A stretch of 59,768 nucleotides of DNA from an uncultured Clostridia bacterium (GTDB lineage Bacteria; Bacillota; Clostridia; Oscillospirales; CAG-272). This document shows positions 34,377-43,029 of this stretch, piece by piece. The notes under the pieces are model-generated. The model was not told the DNA's origin, did no database searches, and was given only the letters and a program-made list of their open reading frames with translations. Every line of letters begins with the position of its first letter. Position 1 is the first letter of the stretch. The translations under genes and the position numbers were made by a program. The DNA lies in NCBI GenBank assembly GCA_947630625.1, contig CANRIL010000014.1, forward strand, positions 1-59,768, in the 5' to 3' direction.

Positions 34377-35633
34377 ATGGAGAAAGACGAACTTATTGAA
34401 TATCTGCTCGCGGGACTTTCAGACGCGGGATGCGCCGAAACCGACATTAAGACTGCCGAAAGGCTCATCTCCGCGGGGCAGACGGAAGAACTGTCGAACC
34501 ATCTCAGAATGTGCCGCGCCGCGCTGCTCGATAAAATGCACGAAAGCCAGCGGCACGTCGACCGCATTGATTTTTTGATACGTCAGACAAAAAAAATTTT
34601 TAATATAATGAAAGGAAACAAACTTAAGCTCATGATACGGAAAGAAGAACTTAAACTTACAAAAGAATGGGACAAGACGTTCCCGAAAAGCGACCTTGTA
34701 GATCACGAAAAGGTGACGTTCGTCAACCGTTACGGTATTACGCTTGCGGCAGACATGTATGTGCCGAAGCATGCAGACGGCAGACTCCCCGCGATCGCCG
34801 TCTCCGGTCCCTTCGGCGCCGTCAAGGAACAGTGCGCGGGACTGTATGCGCAGACGATGGCTGAGAGGGGATTTTTGACCGTCGCATTCGACCCCTCGTT
34901 TACGGGAGAAAGCGGCGGCAGCGTCCGCTATATGGCGTCCCCCGATATCAACACCGAGGATTTCATGGCGGCTGTCGATTTTCTGTCTCTCAATGAATCC
35001 GTCGACCCCGACAGGATAGGCGTCATCGGAATTTGCGGCTGGGGCGGCATGGCGCTGAACGCGGCGGCGCTCGACACGCGGATAAAGGCGACTGTCGCCT
35101 CCACGATGTACGACATGACGCGCGTCAACGCCAACGGATATTTTGACAGCGAGGACAGCGAAGAACTTCGCTATCAAAAAAAGGCGGCGATGTGCGCGCA
35201 GCGGCTTTCCGATCTTCGGGCGGGCGAATATAAGCTGGGCGGCGGAGTCGTCGACCCGCTCCCAGAGGACGCGCCGTTTTTCGTGAAGGATTACTACGAT
35301 TATTATAAGACTCCGCGCGGATATCACGTTCGCTCGCTGAATTCAAACGGCGGCTGGAACGTTATCGGATGCGAATCGTTCATGAATCAGCCTATCCTCA
35401 GATATATAGGCGAAATTCGCAGCGCGGTGCTCATAATGCACGGCGAGAAGGCTCATTCGTGCTATTTCTCAAGGGATGCCTACGATGCAATGACAAAAAA
35501 CAACCCGCACAAGGACAACAAGGAGCTCCTCATCATCCCCGGCGCGGTCCACACCGACCTCTATGACGGCGGCGGAAAAGGCGCGATCCCGTTTGACCGG
35601 CTTGAGGAATTTTTCGCAGAATATTTAAAATAA
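34377..35633 (+). CDS. Alpha/beta hydrolase (YcjY/dienelactone-hydrolase type) with an extra N-terminal module
   Basis: 418 aa from ATG 34377, chosen because GGGAGAG lies 7 bp upstream and it fits a transcript from the TATAAT at 34335. Residues about 1-75 form a small helical module (EKDELIEYLL...LDKMHESQRHVDRIDFLIRQ), like separate small proteins found near LysR genes. From about residue 100 a normal hydrolase begins (DHEKVTFVNRYGITLAADMYVP). The nucleophile elbow GICGWGG suggests a cysteine nucleophile, as in dienelactone hydrolase, and the catalytic His is likely in PGAVHTDLYD. The linker between the modules is AT-rich, with AAAAAAAATTTTT and an AAAGGA, and looks like former intergenic DNA now read in frame. 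Confidence 0.85.
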   Translation: MEKDELIEYLLAGLSDAGCAETDIKTAERLISAGQTEELSNHLRMCRAALLDKMHESQRHVDRIDFLIRQTKKIFNIMKGNKLKLMIRKEELKLTKEWDKTFPKSDLVDHEKVTFVNRYGITLAADMYVPKHADGRLPAIAVSGPFGAVKEQCAGLYAQTMAERGFLTVAFDPSFTGESGGSVRYMASPDINTEDFMAAVDFLSLNESVDPDRIGVIGICGWGGMALNAAALDTRIKATVASTMYDMTRVNANGYFDSEDSEELRYQKKAAMCAQRLSDLRAGEYKLGGGVVDPLPEDAPFFVKDYYDYYKTPRGYHVRSLNSNGGWNVIGCESFMNQPILRYIGEIRSAVLIMHGEKAHSCYFSRDAYDAMTKNNPHKDNKELLIIPGAVHTDLYDGGGKGAIPFDRLEEFFAEYLK

Positions 35634-35660
35634 AGCCACGCCAGACTTTAAGAAAATAAG

Positions 35661-37157
35661 ATGAGAAGATTTCTTGCAATGCTGCTCGCCGTCTGTATCT
35701 CCGCATCGCTTTTGTCATGCGGAAATCATAGCGGCGGCGCATCCTCTGTCAATGGATCGGATGAAGGCGGCAGCGAAACATTTGCGGCATCCGACACGAA
35801 TAATAATGGTTCAACTGTTTTGCCGGAAGGCAAAAATCATATCCTCGTCGCATATTTTTCATGCACCGGCACGACAAAGGCGCTGGCAGAATACGCGGCC
35901 GACATTCTTTCGGCTGATATTTACGAGATCGTGCCGGAGGTGCCGTATACGGAGGAAGATCTGGCATATTACACTGACTGCCGCGCAGACAAGGAGCAGA
36001 ATGATCCCGCCGCCCGCCCCGCGATATCGGGCACGCTTGAGCACGCTGAGCAGTACGATGCTGTTATTCTCGGATATCCCATCTGGCACGGGCAGGCTCC
36101 GAGGATCATCTCCACGTTTCTTGAAAGCTATGATTTCTCCGGCAAAACGATCCTGCCGTTCTGCACTTCGCACTCAAGCGGGATCGGTTCGAGCGCCGAC
36201 AACCTCCACGCAGCAGCGCCCGGCGCAAACTGGCTCGACGGCAAGCGGTTTGCGTCCGGAACATCAAAGGATGAAATAAAATCGTGGCTCGACGGTATTG
36301 AAGGCAGCATCTTCCACGCACCGGTCAATAATGAAATCGGTAATTTCGACTTTGAAAAGAAAACGGTTTTATTAAACAGCGGCTATGAAATGCCTATCAT
36401 GGGACTCGGCACATACAGCCTTGACGACGAGGAATGTTATAATTCCGTCACCGCGCTTCTCGAATCGGGCGGCCGGCTGATAGATACGGCGTACATGTAC
36501 GGCAATGAAAAAGCCGTCGGCAGGGCGATTCGGGACAGCGGCGTACCGCGGGAGGAGATATTCGTCATCACAAAGCTTTATCCCGGCGAGCAGTTTGCGG
36601 AACCGGAAAAGGCGATAGACGACGCGCTCCGCAAGCTTGACATCGGCTATATCGACATGATGCTGCTCCACCATCCGGGTGAAAACGATGTAAAGGCGTA
36701 TCTTGCGATGGAACGCGCCGTGGCTGACGGTAAAATTCATTCGCTCGGCCTTTCAAACTGGTACGTAAAGGAGCTGAAGGATTTTCTGCCGCAGGTCAAT
36801 ATCACCCCGGCTCTCGTACAGAATGAAATTCATCCATACTATCAGGAAAACGATGTGATCCCGTATATACAAAGCCTCGGCATCGTCGTGCAGGGCTGGT
36901 ATCCGTTCGGCGGCAGAGGTCACACGCAGGAGCTGCTGGGGGACAGCGTGATCTCGGATATCGCAAAGTCGCACGGCGTTACATCCGCGCAGGTGATTTT
37001 GCGGTGGAACCTGCAAAAAGGAGTTGTTGTAATACCCGGATCGAGCAACCCCGAACATATAAAGGAAAATCTTGATCTGTTCGGATTTGAGCTGACAAGC
37101 GATGAAATGAGCCGGATCAACGCGCTCGACAGAAACGAAAAACACGACTGGTATTGA
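35661..37157 (+). CDS. Lipoprotein fusing flavodoxin to aldo-keto reductase
   Basis: 498 aa. Seen: a lipoprotein signal with lipobox LLSC (C20), a Ser/Gly/Asn-rich linker (21-55), a flavodoxin domain (about 58-215; phosphate loop FSCTGTTKALAEYAAD, then ILGYPIWHGQAPR and TSHSSGIGSS), then a complete aldo-keto reductase (about 232-498) with tetrad D275, Y280, K305 and H337, and the NADPH-site phrase IPGSSNPEHIKENL. The product appears to be a surface-anchored FMN plus NAD(P)H two-domain redox protein. How NADPH would reach an extracytoplasmic reductase is unclear. Starts 28 bp after the hydrolase, same operon under LysR control, and ends at a strong terminator. Confidence 0.88.
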   Translation: MRRFLAMLLAVCISASLLSCGNHSGGASSVNGSDEGGSETFAASDTNNNGSTVLPEGKNHILVAYFSCTGTTKALAEYAADILSADIYEIVPEVPYTEEDLAYYTDCRADKEQNDPAARPAISGTLEHAEQYDAVILGYPIWHGQAPRIISTFLESYDFSGKTILPFCTSHSSGIGSSADNLHAAAPGANWLDGKRFASGTSKDEIKSWLDGIEGSIFHAPVNNEIGNFDFEKKTVLLNSGYEMPIMGLGTYSLDDEECYNSVTALLESGGRLIDTAYMYGNEKAVGRAIRDSGVPREEIFVITKLYPGEQFAEPEKAIDDALRKLDIGYIDMMLLHHPGENDVKAYLAMERAVADGKIHSLGLSNWYVKELKDFLPQVNITPALVQNEIHPYYQENDVIPYIQSLGIVVQGWYPFGGRGHTQELLGDSVISDIAKSHGVTSAQVILRWNLQKGVVVIPGSSNPEHIKENLDLFGFELTSDEMSRINALDRNEKHDWY

Positions 37158-37170
37158 TTTATACGTCAAA

Positions 37171-37216
37171 GCGGCGCGGCTCCGTTTAATGGTGCCGCGC
37201 CGCCTGGCGCTTTTTT
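37171..37216 (+). terminator. Strong terminator after the flavodoxin-AKR gene
   Basis: GCGGCGCGGC (37171-37180), 13-nt loop, GCCGCGCCGC (37194-37203), then CTGGCGCTTTTTTATTC. Confidence 0.9.
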
Positions 37217-37238
37217 ATTCGTTTGAGCATTTTAACGC

Positions 37239-37330
37239 GTTTATCGCGCATCTGCTGCGCCGCTTACCTCTCGTTTACCGTGCGTCATCGCTCATTTGCA
37301 GCTCGTCTATTGCTTTGTTTACCGCGCGTC
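37239..37330. repeat. Degenerate 14-bp repeat, three copies
   Basis: GTTTATCGCGCATC (37239), GTTTACCGTGCGTC (37273) and GTTTACCGCGCGTC (37317), in a gap rich in GCGC/TTACCG variants between convergent genes. Confidence 0.5.
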
Positions 37331-37353
37331 TATTGCGCGATTACCGCTCAATA

Positions 37354-39753
37354 TCACGCCTTTTCAAGCTTTGCGTAGGATGCCATGAGCTTTTTCGTTC
37401 CCACCTCGTCGAAGATGATCTCATACATCATATCCGCGCCCATCATCACGGCGGAAATTATCTCGCCCCTGCCGAACGTGCGGTGATGCACGATATCTCC
37501 CGGCCCGAAATATTCCGTCGGTGGCGGCGGCGTTTTCGACACATTGACGCGCACTCCTGCCCCGTCCTTGTATTTCGGCTTCGGCGGTTCGTTTTTGACA
37601 AACTGCTGTCGCCGCGCATACTCCGGGACGGGAGTCTCATCCGAGATGCACTCGGACGGCATTTCGGCAATAAAGCGCGACGGCGGATTGAATCTCGTCA
37701 TGCCATAGAGCAGCCTGCTGTGCGTCCGCGTCATGTAAATTCGCTTCTTCGCGCGCGTGACCGCGACGTATGCGAGCCTTCGTTCCTCTTCAAGTTCCTC
37801 GCCGCTCGTCGACTGCATTCCGGGGAAAATGCCGTCCTCCATTCCCGGCAGAAAAACTATCGGGAACTCAAGCCCCTTCGCGCTGTGTATCGTCATCATC
37901 ACAACGGCGTCGGCAGTTTCGTCGTATCTGTCGACCTCCGAAACGAGTGCAACATCTTCGAGGAAGCCGGTCAGCGACGATTCTTCCGTACCGCTCTCGT
38001 ATTCATACGCATTCGACATGAGCTGGTCGAGGTTTTCAAGCCTGTCCCGTTCGGCTTCGCCGCCCGCGATCAGCATTTCGCGGTAGCCCGACAGCTCAAG
38101 CGTTCTGTCAATCAGCTCGGTGACAGACGCAGATGCGGCAAATTCGCGAAGCGTCTCGATCAGGCGGACAAATCCTCCGATCGCGGCGGCGGCTCTCGAA
38201 AGGGCAATATATGAATCCGCGCGTGTCAGCACATCGTAAAGCCCGCACCCTTCAACGGCAGCGATTTCCTCAGCCGCGGCGACGGCGGAATTTCCGATCT
38301 TGCGCTTCGGCTCGTTTATAATGCGCTTCAGCCGCACCGAATCGTTTGGATTGGCGATAACCGAAAGATACGCAACAGTATCGCGAATTTCCTTTCTGTC
38401 ATAGAAACGCAGCCCGCCGAGCATCCGGTAAGGCACCCCCGCCTTCGCGAACGCGCCTTCGATCGGCGCCGACTGCGCGTTCATGCGGTACAGCACCGCG
38501 AAATCGCGGTACTTCATCCCCTCGGACGATATGAGTTTTTCCACGGTGTCGGCGATATATTTCGCCTCCTCTATCTGGTTCGGAAGCTCGCAGAGCGAGA
38601 TTTTTGACCCCTTTTCACCCGCGCACCACAGCGTTTTCCCGTGGCGGCGCTCATTTTTCGCGATGAGCGCGTTTGCGGCGTCGAGGATCGTCTGGGTCGA
38701 GCGGTAGTTCTGTTCAAGCCTGATGACCACCGCGTCGCTGTACTCGCTGTCAAACGTGAGTATGTTCTCGATCGTCGCGCCGCGGAATTTGTATATACTC
38801 TGGTCGTCGTCGCCGACGACCATCAGATTGTTGTGCTTCCCCGTCAGAAGCGAGGTAAGCCTGAACTGCGCGTGGTTCGTGTCCTGATACTCGTCGACGG
38901 ACACGTACCTGAACTGGCGGTTATAATGTTCGCGTACGTCCTCGTGCTCCGTCAGAAGGCGAACGGTCTGCATGATTATATCGTCAAAGTCGAGCGCGTT
39001 TGAAGAAAGAAGGCGCGCGGCATACATTTTGTATATCTCGGCGATCTTCCCGCCTCTGTAATCGTCTCCCATGACGGCGGCGAACTGCTCCGCGTCGATC
39101 AGGCGGTCTTTTGCCCTTGAGATAGTGTTCATGACCGTCTTGACCGGCAGTGTCTTTTCATCGATTTTGAGGTCGCGCATGCAGTCCGAGATCAGCCGTT
39201 TCGTGTCGTCCGTGTCGTAAACCGTGAATCCGCTGCTGTATCCGACAAGCTCACCCCACCGGCGCAATATCCGCATACAAATCGAATGAAACGTTCCCGC
39301 CCAGATCTCGGACGCGGAGCCGAACGCATCCTGCCCTTCAAGCGCCGACGCCAGCCTCGATTTGATCTCGCCCGCCGCCTTGTTCGTAAACGTGATCGCC
39401 AGCATCTCCCACGGACGGCACGCATCGACACGGAAATCGGGGAGCACAAGCTCCCCGATCTCATCGGGTGTCATAGTTTCAAGCGCATATTTATAGCGCA
39501 AAAGCGATGCCTCATCCGCATCTTCCGGGACATAGTCGGAATTATATGCGTCTCCGTATTTGATTATATGTACTATCCGCCGCACAAGAACAGTCGTCTT
39601 GCCGCTGCCGGCACCTGCGAGGACGAGCAGAGGTCCGTTAACGGTCGTGACGGCTTCGCGCTGCCGCTCGTTTAGATCTGAATAAAATTTGTCAAACAGC
39701 GCGCGCTTTATTTCGTTGTAGCGGCGGCGAAAATCACCCGTCTGCAAGCTCAC
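37354..39753 (-). CDS. pcrA: UvrD/PcrA-type DNA helicase
   Basis: Superfamily 1A 3'-5' helicase for repair and for clearing RecA or stalled forks. 799 aa. Seen: Q motif DLNERQREAV, Walker A AGAGSGKT (46-53), motif II VDEYQDTN, GDDDQSIYKFRGA, QNYRST, motif V MMTIHSAKGLEFP, VAVTRAKKRIYM and the C-terminal Tudor-like end (DIVHHRTFGRGEII). The GTG start overlaps the stop of the GH43 gene (GTGA), with GGGAGG just upstream: coupled translation with a sugar hydrolase, an unusual partner. Confidence 0.96.
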   Translation of the reverse strand: MSLQTGDFRRRYNEIKRALFDKFYSDLNERQREAVTTVNGPLLVLAGAGSGKTTVLVRRIVHIIKYGDAYNSDYVPEDADEASLLRYKYALETMTPDEIGELVLPDFRVDACRPWEMLAITFTNKAAGEIKSRLASALEGQDAFGSASEIWAGTFHSICMRILRRWGELVGYSSGFTVYDTDDTKRLISDCMRDLKIDEKTLPVKTVMNTISRAKDRLIDAEQFAAVMGDDYRGGKIAEIYKMYAARLLSSNALDFDDIIMQTVRLLTEHEDVREHYNRQFRYVSVDEYQDTNHAQFRLTSLLTGKHNNLMVVGDDDQSIYKFRGATIENILTFDSEYSDAVVIRLEQNYRSTQTILDAANALIAKNERRHGKTLWCAGEKGSKISLCELPNQIEEAKYIADTVEKLISSEGMKYRDFAVLYRMNAQSAPIEGAFAKAGVPYRMLGGLRFYDRKEIRDTVAYLSVIANPNDSVRLKRIINEPKRKIGNSAVAAAEEIAAVEGCGLYDVLTRADSYIALSRAAAAIGGFVRLIETLREFAASASVTELIDRTLELSGYREMLIAGGEAERDRLENLDQLMSNAYEYESGTEESSLTGFLEDVALVSEVDRYDETADAVVMMTIHSAKGLEFPIVFLPGMEDGIFPGMQSTSGEELEEERRLAYVAVTRAKKRIYMTRTHSRLLYGMTRFNPPSRFIAEMPSECISDETPVPEYARRQQFVKNEPPKPKYKDGAGVRVNVSKTPPPPTEYFGPGDIVHHRTFGRGEIISAVMMGADMMYEIIFDEVGTKKLMASYAKLEKA

Positions 39754-40715
39754 GCGTCCTCCCGTGGGAACTCAAAGACAGGTCTTCCCTCCGCGTCAAA
39801 CCCGACCTCCATCACATGCGCGTGACGGTTAGGATCGTAGAGCGGGTCGCCGACGATTTTCTCATACGGGCGCGCGTGATATACAGAGAGCACGGTCTCC
39901 CCGTCCTCCGCGACCGTGAAGCAGTTGTGGCCGGGACCGAAAATTCCGAGCTCGGCGTCCGTTTTCAGGACGGGATATCTCGATTTTTTCCATGAGTTGC
40001 GGTCAAGCAGGTCAGCGCCCTCGTCCGCCTCCATCATTCCCATGCAGTAGCATGCGCCTGTCGCCGACGACGAGAACGTGAGGAACACGCGCCCGTTCTT
40101 TATGAGCGCGGCAGGACCTTCGTCGACCCAGAAGCCGACGCGTTCCCAGTCGTAATCCGGCGTCGTCAGCTCCATCGCGGGAGTCGAAAGGCTGCACGGC
40201 GTCGCCATTTTTGCGATATACAGATTCGAGGTCAAAAGCCCGTTTCCGAATCCGACCTTCTCAGCCCAGACATAATAGCGCTCTCCCGCCGCCTCGAATA
40301 CAGTCCCGTCGAGTGAAAAGCCCGTAAACGACGATTCATCATTCGCGGCGCGCTGCATCATGCCAAGCTCGCGCCATTCGTCCTTCATCGGGTCCTGCCC
40401 CTGGCATTCAAGGACATAGGGACGAAGCGCCCACTTGTTTTCCGCCTCTCCGGCGCCGAAATAGATGTAGAATTTTCCGTCAAGGTAGTGAAGCTCGGGA
40501 GCCCAGATGTGATTTCCCATAGGTCCGTGCTCGTGCTTATGCCAGATGTCGACGGGTTGTGCCGTAGAAAGACCGTTTATCGTCTTTGAGCGGCGCAGCT
40601 CTATCCTGTCATATGACGGGATGCTGCCCGTGAAATAATAGTACCCGTCCGTATGGCGGTAAACAAACGGATCGGCACGCTGTAAAACGAGCGGTGAATT
40701 GTATTTCATCTTCAT
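39750..40715 (-). CDS. Glycoside hydrolase family 43 (arabinofuranosidase/xylosidase type)
   Basis: 321-aa five-bladed beta-propeller glycosidase, cytoplasmic (no signal). Seen: catalytic-base aspartate in QRADPFVY (D15), pKa-modulating aspartate in FSLDGTVF (D136), acid glutamate in VDEGPAAL (E199), plus NHIWAPELHYLDGKFYIYF. Probably cuts arabinose or xylose residues from imported hemicellulose oligosaccharides; the exact linkage cannot be decided. Has its own promoter and shares a GTGA junction with pcrA. Confidence 0.92.
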   Translation of the reverse strand: MKMKYNSPLVLQRADPFVYRHTDGYYYFTGSIPSYDRIELRRSKTINGLSTAQPVDIWHKHEHGPMGNHIWAPELHYLDGKFYIYFGAGEAENKWALRPYVLECQGQDPMKDEWRELGMMQRAANDESSFTGFSLDGTVFEAAGERYYVWAEKVGFGNGLLTSNLYIAKMATPCSLSTPAMELTTPDYDWERVGFWVDEGPAALIKNGRVFLTFSSSATGACYCMGMMEADEGADLLDRNSWKKSRYPVLKTDAELGIFGPGHNCFTVAEDGETVLSVYHARPYEKIVGDPLYDPNRHAHVMEVGFDAEGRPVFEFPREDA

Positions 40716-40780
40716 GCCTCCTTGCGCGCGGCTGACCTCCGCTTTGTCCCGGCAAGCCTCCGCGCCTTTATTCTGAATTT

Positions 40781-40809
40781 ATTTTACCATAATAGGCCGT
40801 TCTTTTCAA
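40781..40809 (-). promoter_or_regulatory. Promoter of the GH43-pcrA operon
   Basis: Minus strand TTGAAA (40809-40804), 17-bp spacer, TAAAAT (40786-40781). Confidence 0.7.
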
Positions 40810-41000
40810 TCACAAGCCCGCATTTTAAAAAAATTTCGCCGCGCTCCACGTACGGCGATAAGATTTTCCTCAGCGACAGACGTTTAATATGCGATTCTAT
40901 GCGATTGGCTAAAATAGGCGGCTCTATTTAAGGCAGCTGCATAATAAATTTTAGGCAAAAAAGAACGCCTTGTCTGTGACGGCAAAGCGGAAAAGACCGA
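40810..41000. other. Gap with no recognisable gene
   Basis: No ORF with a ribosome site. AT-rich with scattered GCGAT motifs (repeated ATGCGATT at about 40889-40906). Nothing further seen. Confidence 0.4.
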
Positions 41001-41018
41001 GGACGGCATTTGCCGTCC
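41001..41018 (-). terminator. Hairpin downstream of the ECF cassette
   Basis: GGACGGCA-TT-TGCCGTCC (41001-41018). On the minus strand it is followed by TCGGTCTTTTCC, so it may end transcripts from the ECF cassette. Confidence 0.5.
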
Positions 41019-41034
41019 CCGGAGAGTTTTGTAT

Positions 41035-41205
41035 TGTTTGGTTATTTGGATTTTTGCCTGAGAGGTTTTCCGAAAGGACTTTCTATAGGATTTCCGAATT
41101 ACGTTATCGTGCGGCGCGCCTTCTCATACTTCGGGTCGGGAAGCAGGATCACGGACAGGTGCGATTTCGTGTACGTGTGCATCGGATTTAGGAACATCTC
41201 ATCAG
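41035..41205 (-). pseudogene. Decayed partial copy of the oppF 3' region
   Basis: 41101-41205 aligns without gaps to 44118-44222 inside oppF (8 mismatches in 105 bp by hand). On the minus strand it still reads DEMFLNPMHTYTKSHLSVI then [14 protein letters not shown] before a stop; several substitutions hit otherwise conserved positions (P to T, L to H). In addition 41035-41065 matches 43447-43477, downstream of the opp operon, with two mismatches. So two blocks normally about 640 bp apart are joined here: a deleted, direct-orientation duplicate of the end of the opp operon. Confidence 0.85.
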
Positions 41206-41220
41206 GATGCGTAAATAAAC

Positions 41221-41508
41221 TCATTCAACCTCCGGTTCGGGTTCGAACAATGAGCCTGAAGGAGCAGAAATATGAATTGATGTTATTTCAACTCTCTGCG
41301 AAAGCTCTTTTATTGCCTCCACATTAATATCTTCATATTTTTCTTTTACGATCATTCGAGCGGGATAATCAGTTTGAAGAATATCTGCATAGTGCATTTC
41401 CTCAAATATTTCTTCCGTTAACGTTCCATCATAATAGAACGTGAATTCAATATGATCGTAGGTATATCTCCATTTTTGAATTGTTTCGTTTAACAGACTT
41501 ACTACTGC
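41221..41508 (-). pseudogene. In-frame continuation of the ECF-linked membrane protein after its stop codon
   Basis: Directly after the TAA at 41511-41509, the same frame stays open for 95 codons to a TGA at 41223-41221. It reads like real protein (AVVSLLNETIQKWRYTYDHI, later YYDGTLTEEIFEEMHYADIL and a Pro/Glu end) and has no start or ribosome site of its own. Most likely the C-terminal third of the upstream gene, cut off by a nonsense mutation; readthrough or a sequencing error are the alternatives. Confidence 0.75.
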
Positions 41509-42420
41509 TTAATCGCTGTGAGGCTCATCGTATCCGGCACGGGACGCCAAATGCAACGAATAGTCAGTAATATTATCAACATCAATAGCTTTTAATTCGG
41601 AAGGGGTAATAAATAAATATACGTTGCCATTCTTATAAGTTACTGAATACTTATCAAAAGCACTGATAATAGTGGGAGCGATATTCTCATCATATGCCTT
41701 TAGCAAATTAGAAATGGTAGTTTCTTTTTCAACAATTTGGTTTTGGTTATAAGCTATCCTGGATTCTAATTGCTCAGCAAGGAAAACTCCGTCAACAATA
41801 AACTCAGCTAAAATATCCGATCCATAGTATGCAACTCTCTCGTCATAATAGGCTTTTGTCCATTTTGTTCCGTCCGACAATCCTTCTGTATATAGGAGTT
41901 CGCCGAATTTGAGCTGCTCGCCTTCTTTTTGTAATTCTCCATATTTTTCAGATAAAGCCTCCAGCAAATTTAAATCACTAACATGTTCGGAATATTTTTT
42001 ATTATCAAATACAAAATTGTTCAGTCTATCGTTATTTGCGTATTTAACAATGATGGCGATATATTTATCGCTTGCACTTTTTTCCAGTGCATCATACAAA
42101 CTGAATGATACATTGATCCCGTTCCATTCCACATCCGCATTTGACACCACGGTATTATCATCAAACCATAATATATTATCTGCGGATGTGGGCAGGGCAA
42201 AAGTCGGCTCCGAACTGTTGCCGAAGAAATTAAATATCATTACAAGACCGGTCGTTAAGACGAGACAAAACGCAGCTGCAAGCGCTCCCCATTTTATAAA
42301 TGGGCGAGTTTTTGTTTTCGATTTCGCCCTGTTTTCTCGCTTACCTTTATTATCAAAAAAATTTTCAACAATGTCATCGTCAATGTAAGACATTACATGA
42401 TTAAATAATACTTGATTCAC
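41509..42420 (-). CDS. Membrane-anchored protein paired with ECF sigma factor (anti-sigma-like), probably truncated
   Basis: 303 aa up to the TAA; would be 399 with the continuation. Seen: a cytoplasmic N-terminus (about 1-42) starting NQVLFNHVMSYIDDDIVENFF, one membrane helix (about 44-67, WGALAAAFCLVLTTGLVMIFNF), and a large extracytoplasmic part with a coiled-coil-like stretch (QLESRIAYNQNQIVEKETTI). This is the layout of clostridial anti-sigma factors encoded after ECF sigma genes; no zinc-binding HxxxCxxC motif is present. The GTG start overlaps the sigma stop (GTGA), so the two are coupled. AT-rich like the rest of the cassette. Confidence 0.75.
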   Translation of the reverse strand: MNQVLFNHVMSYIDDDIVENFFDNKGKRENRAKSKTKTRPFIKWGALAAAFCLVLTTGLVMIFNFFGNSSEPTFALPTSADNILWFDDNTVVSNADVEWNGINVSFSLYDALEKSASDKYIAIIVKYANNDRLNNFVFDNKKYSEHVSDLNLLEALSEKYGELQKEGEQLKFGELLYTEGLSDGTKWTKAYYDERVAYYGSDILAEFIVDGVFLAEQLESRIAYNQNQIVEKETTISNLLKAYDENIAPTIISAFDKYSVTYKNGNVYLFITPSELKAIDVDNITDYSLHLASRAGYDEPHSD

Positions 42421-43010
42421 AATAACGCCCCTTTTTCTTTAAGAAATATTTTTAAATCCGCTTTCAGCTTAGTGAGTTTTTTGTAGATTGCGCTTTCTGT
42501 GACGTTTAATTCCTTGGCGATTACCCAGGTGGGCTCAACGAGATAAAATCTGCTCATGAAAATATACCGTTCCCTTTCATTTAATGACCTTAGAAAACAG
42601 CTTATCATTTCACCGAGTTCTTCTGCCAATAATTCATCATCGGGATTTTCGTTGTGCGATATGAAATCTTCGATTTCTTCCATAGATACAGTCAATTCGC
42701 TCGGAACCCTTTTCTTGTTTGTTTTTTCGTAATATTTATCTATCGCAATGTTTCTCATAATACGTGCAATAAATGCACGGAATGATCGAGGCCTCGTTGG
42801 TGGAATCGAATTCCAAACATTAAGATATGTATCGTTTTGGCATTCTTCACAATCGCAATGGTCGTGAACAATGTTATAAGCAATTCGGTATAAAAACTTG
42901 CCATATTTATCGCTCGTTATCTGAATTGCCGCTTCATTTCTTTGCCAATATAACTCTACGATTTCTTCATCAGAAATTTGTCGTTGCGATGTTGTATTTC
43001 TTTTTCCCAT
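42417..43010 (-). CDS. ECF-type RNA polymerase sigma factor
   Basis: 197-aa sigma-70 family protein with region 2 (about 30-95: KYGKFLYRIAYNIVHDHCDCEECQNDTYLNVW) and region 4 (about 140-190: LNERERYIFMSRFYLVEPTWVIAKELNVTESAIYKKL). ATG at 43010 is chosen because GGAGGAAAGG is directly upstream; the longer frame from 43103 has no ribosome site and overlaps a small ORF. Base composition is clearly AT-richer than the flanking opp and pcrA genes, suggesting transfer. Targets unknown. Confidence 0.92.
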   Translation of the reverse strand: MGKRNTTSQRQISDEEIVELYWQRNEAAIQITSDKYGKFLYRIAYNIVHDHCDCEECQNDTYLNVWNSIPPTRPRSFRAFIARIMRNIAIDKYYEKTNKKRVPSELTVSMEEIEDFISHNENPDDELLAEELGEMISCFLRSLNERERYIFMSRFYLVEPTWVIAKELNVTESAIYKKLTKLKADLKIFLKEKGALL

Positions 43011-43029
43011 CCTTTCCTCCTTATCTGCA

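Noticed and set aside
37189..38214. 341-codon plus-strand open frame opposite the pcrA 3' end
   Set aside because: Shadow of the helicase in GC-rich DNA; His/Arg-rich, no domain, and it begins inside the repeat-rich gap.
41230..41250. GGTTCGA-like tRNA T-arm motif
   Set aside because: No acceptor or anticodon arms around it; lies in the coding continuation of the ECF-linked gene.
40970..41327. Two overlapping plus-strand open frames of 73 and 105 codons
   Set aside because: They run across the decayed oppF copy in the wrong strand and the 3' continuation of the ECF-linked gene.
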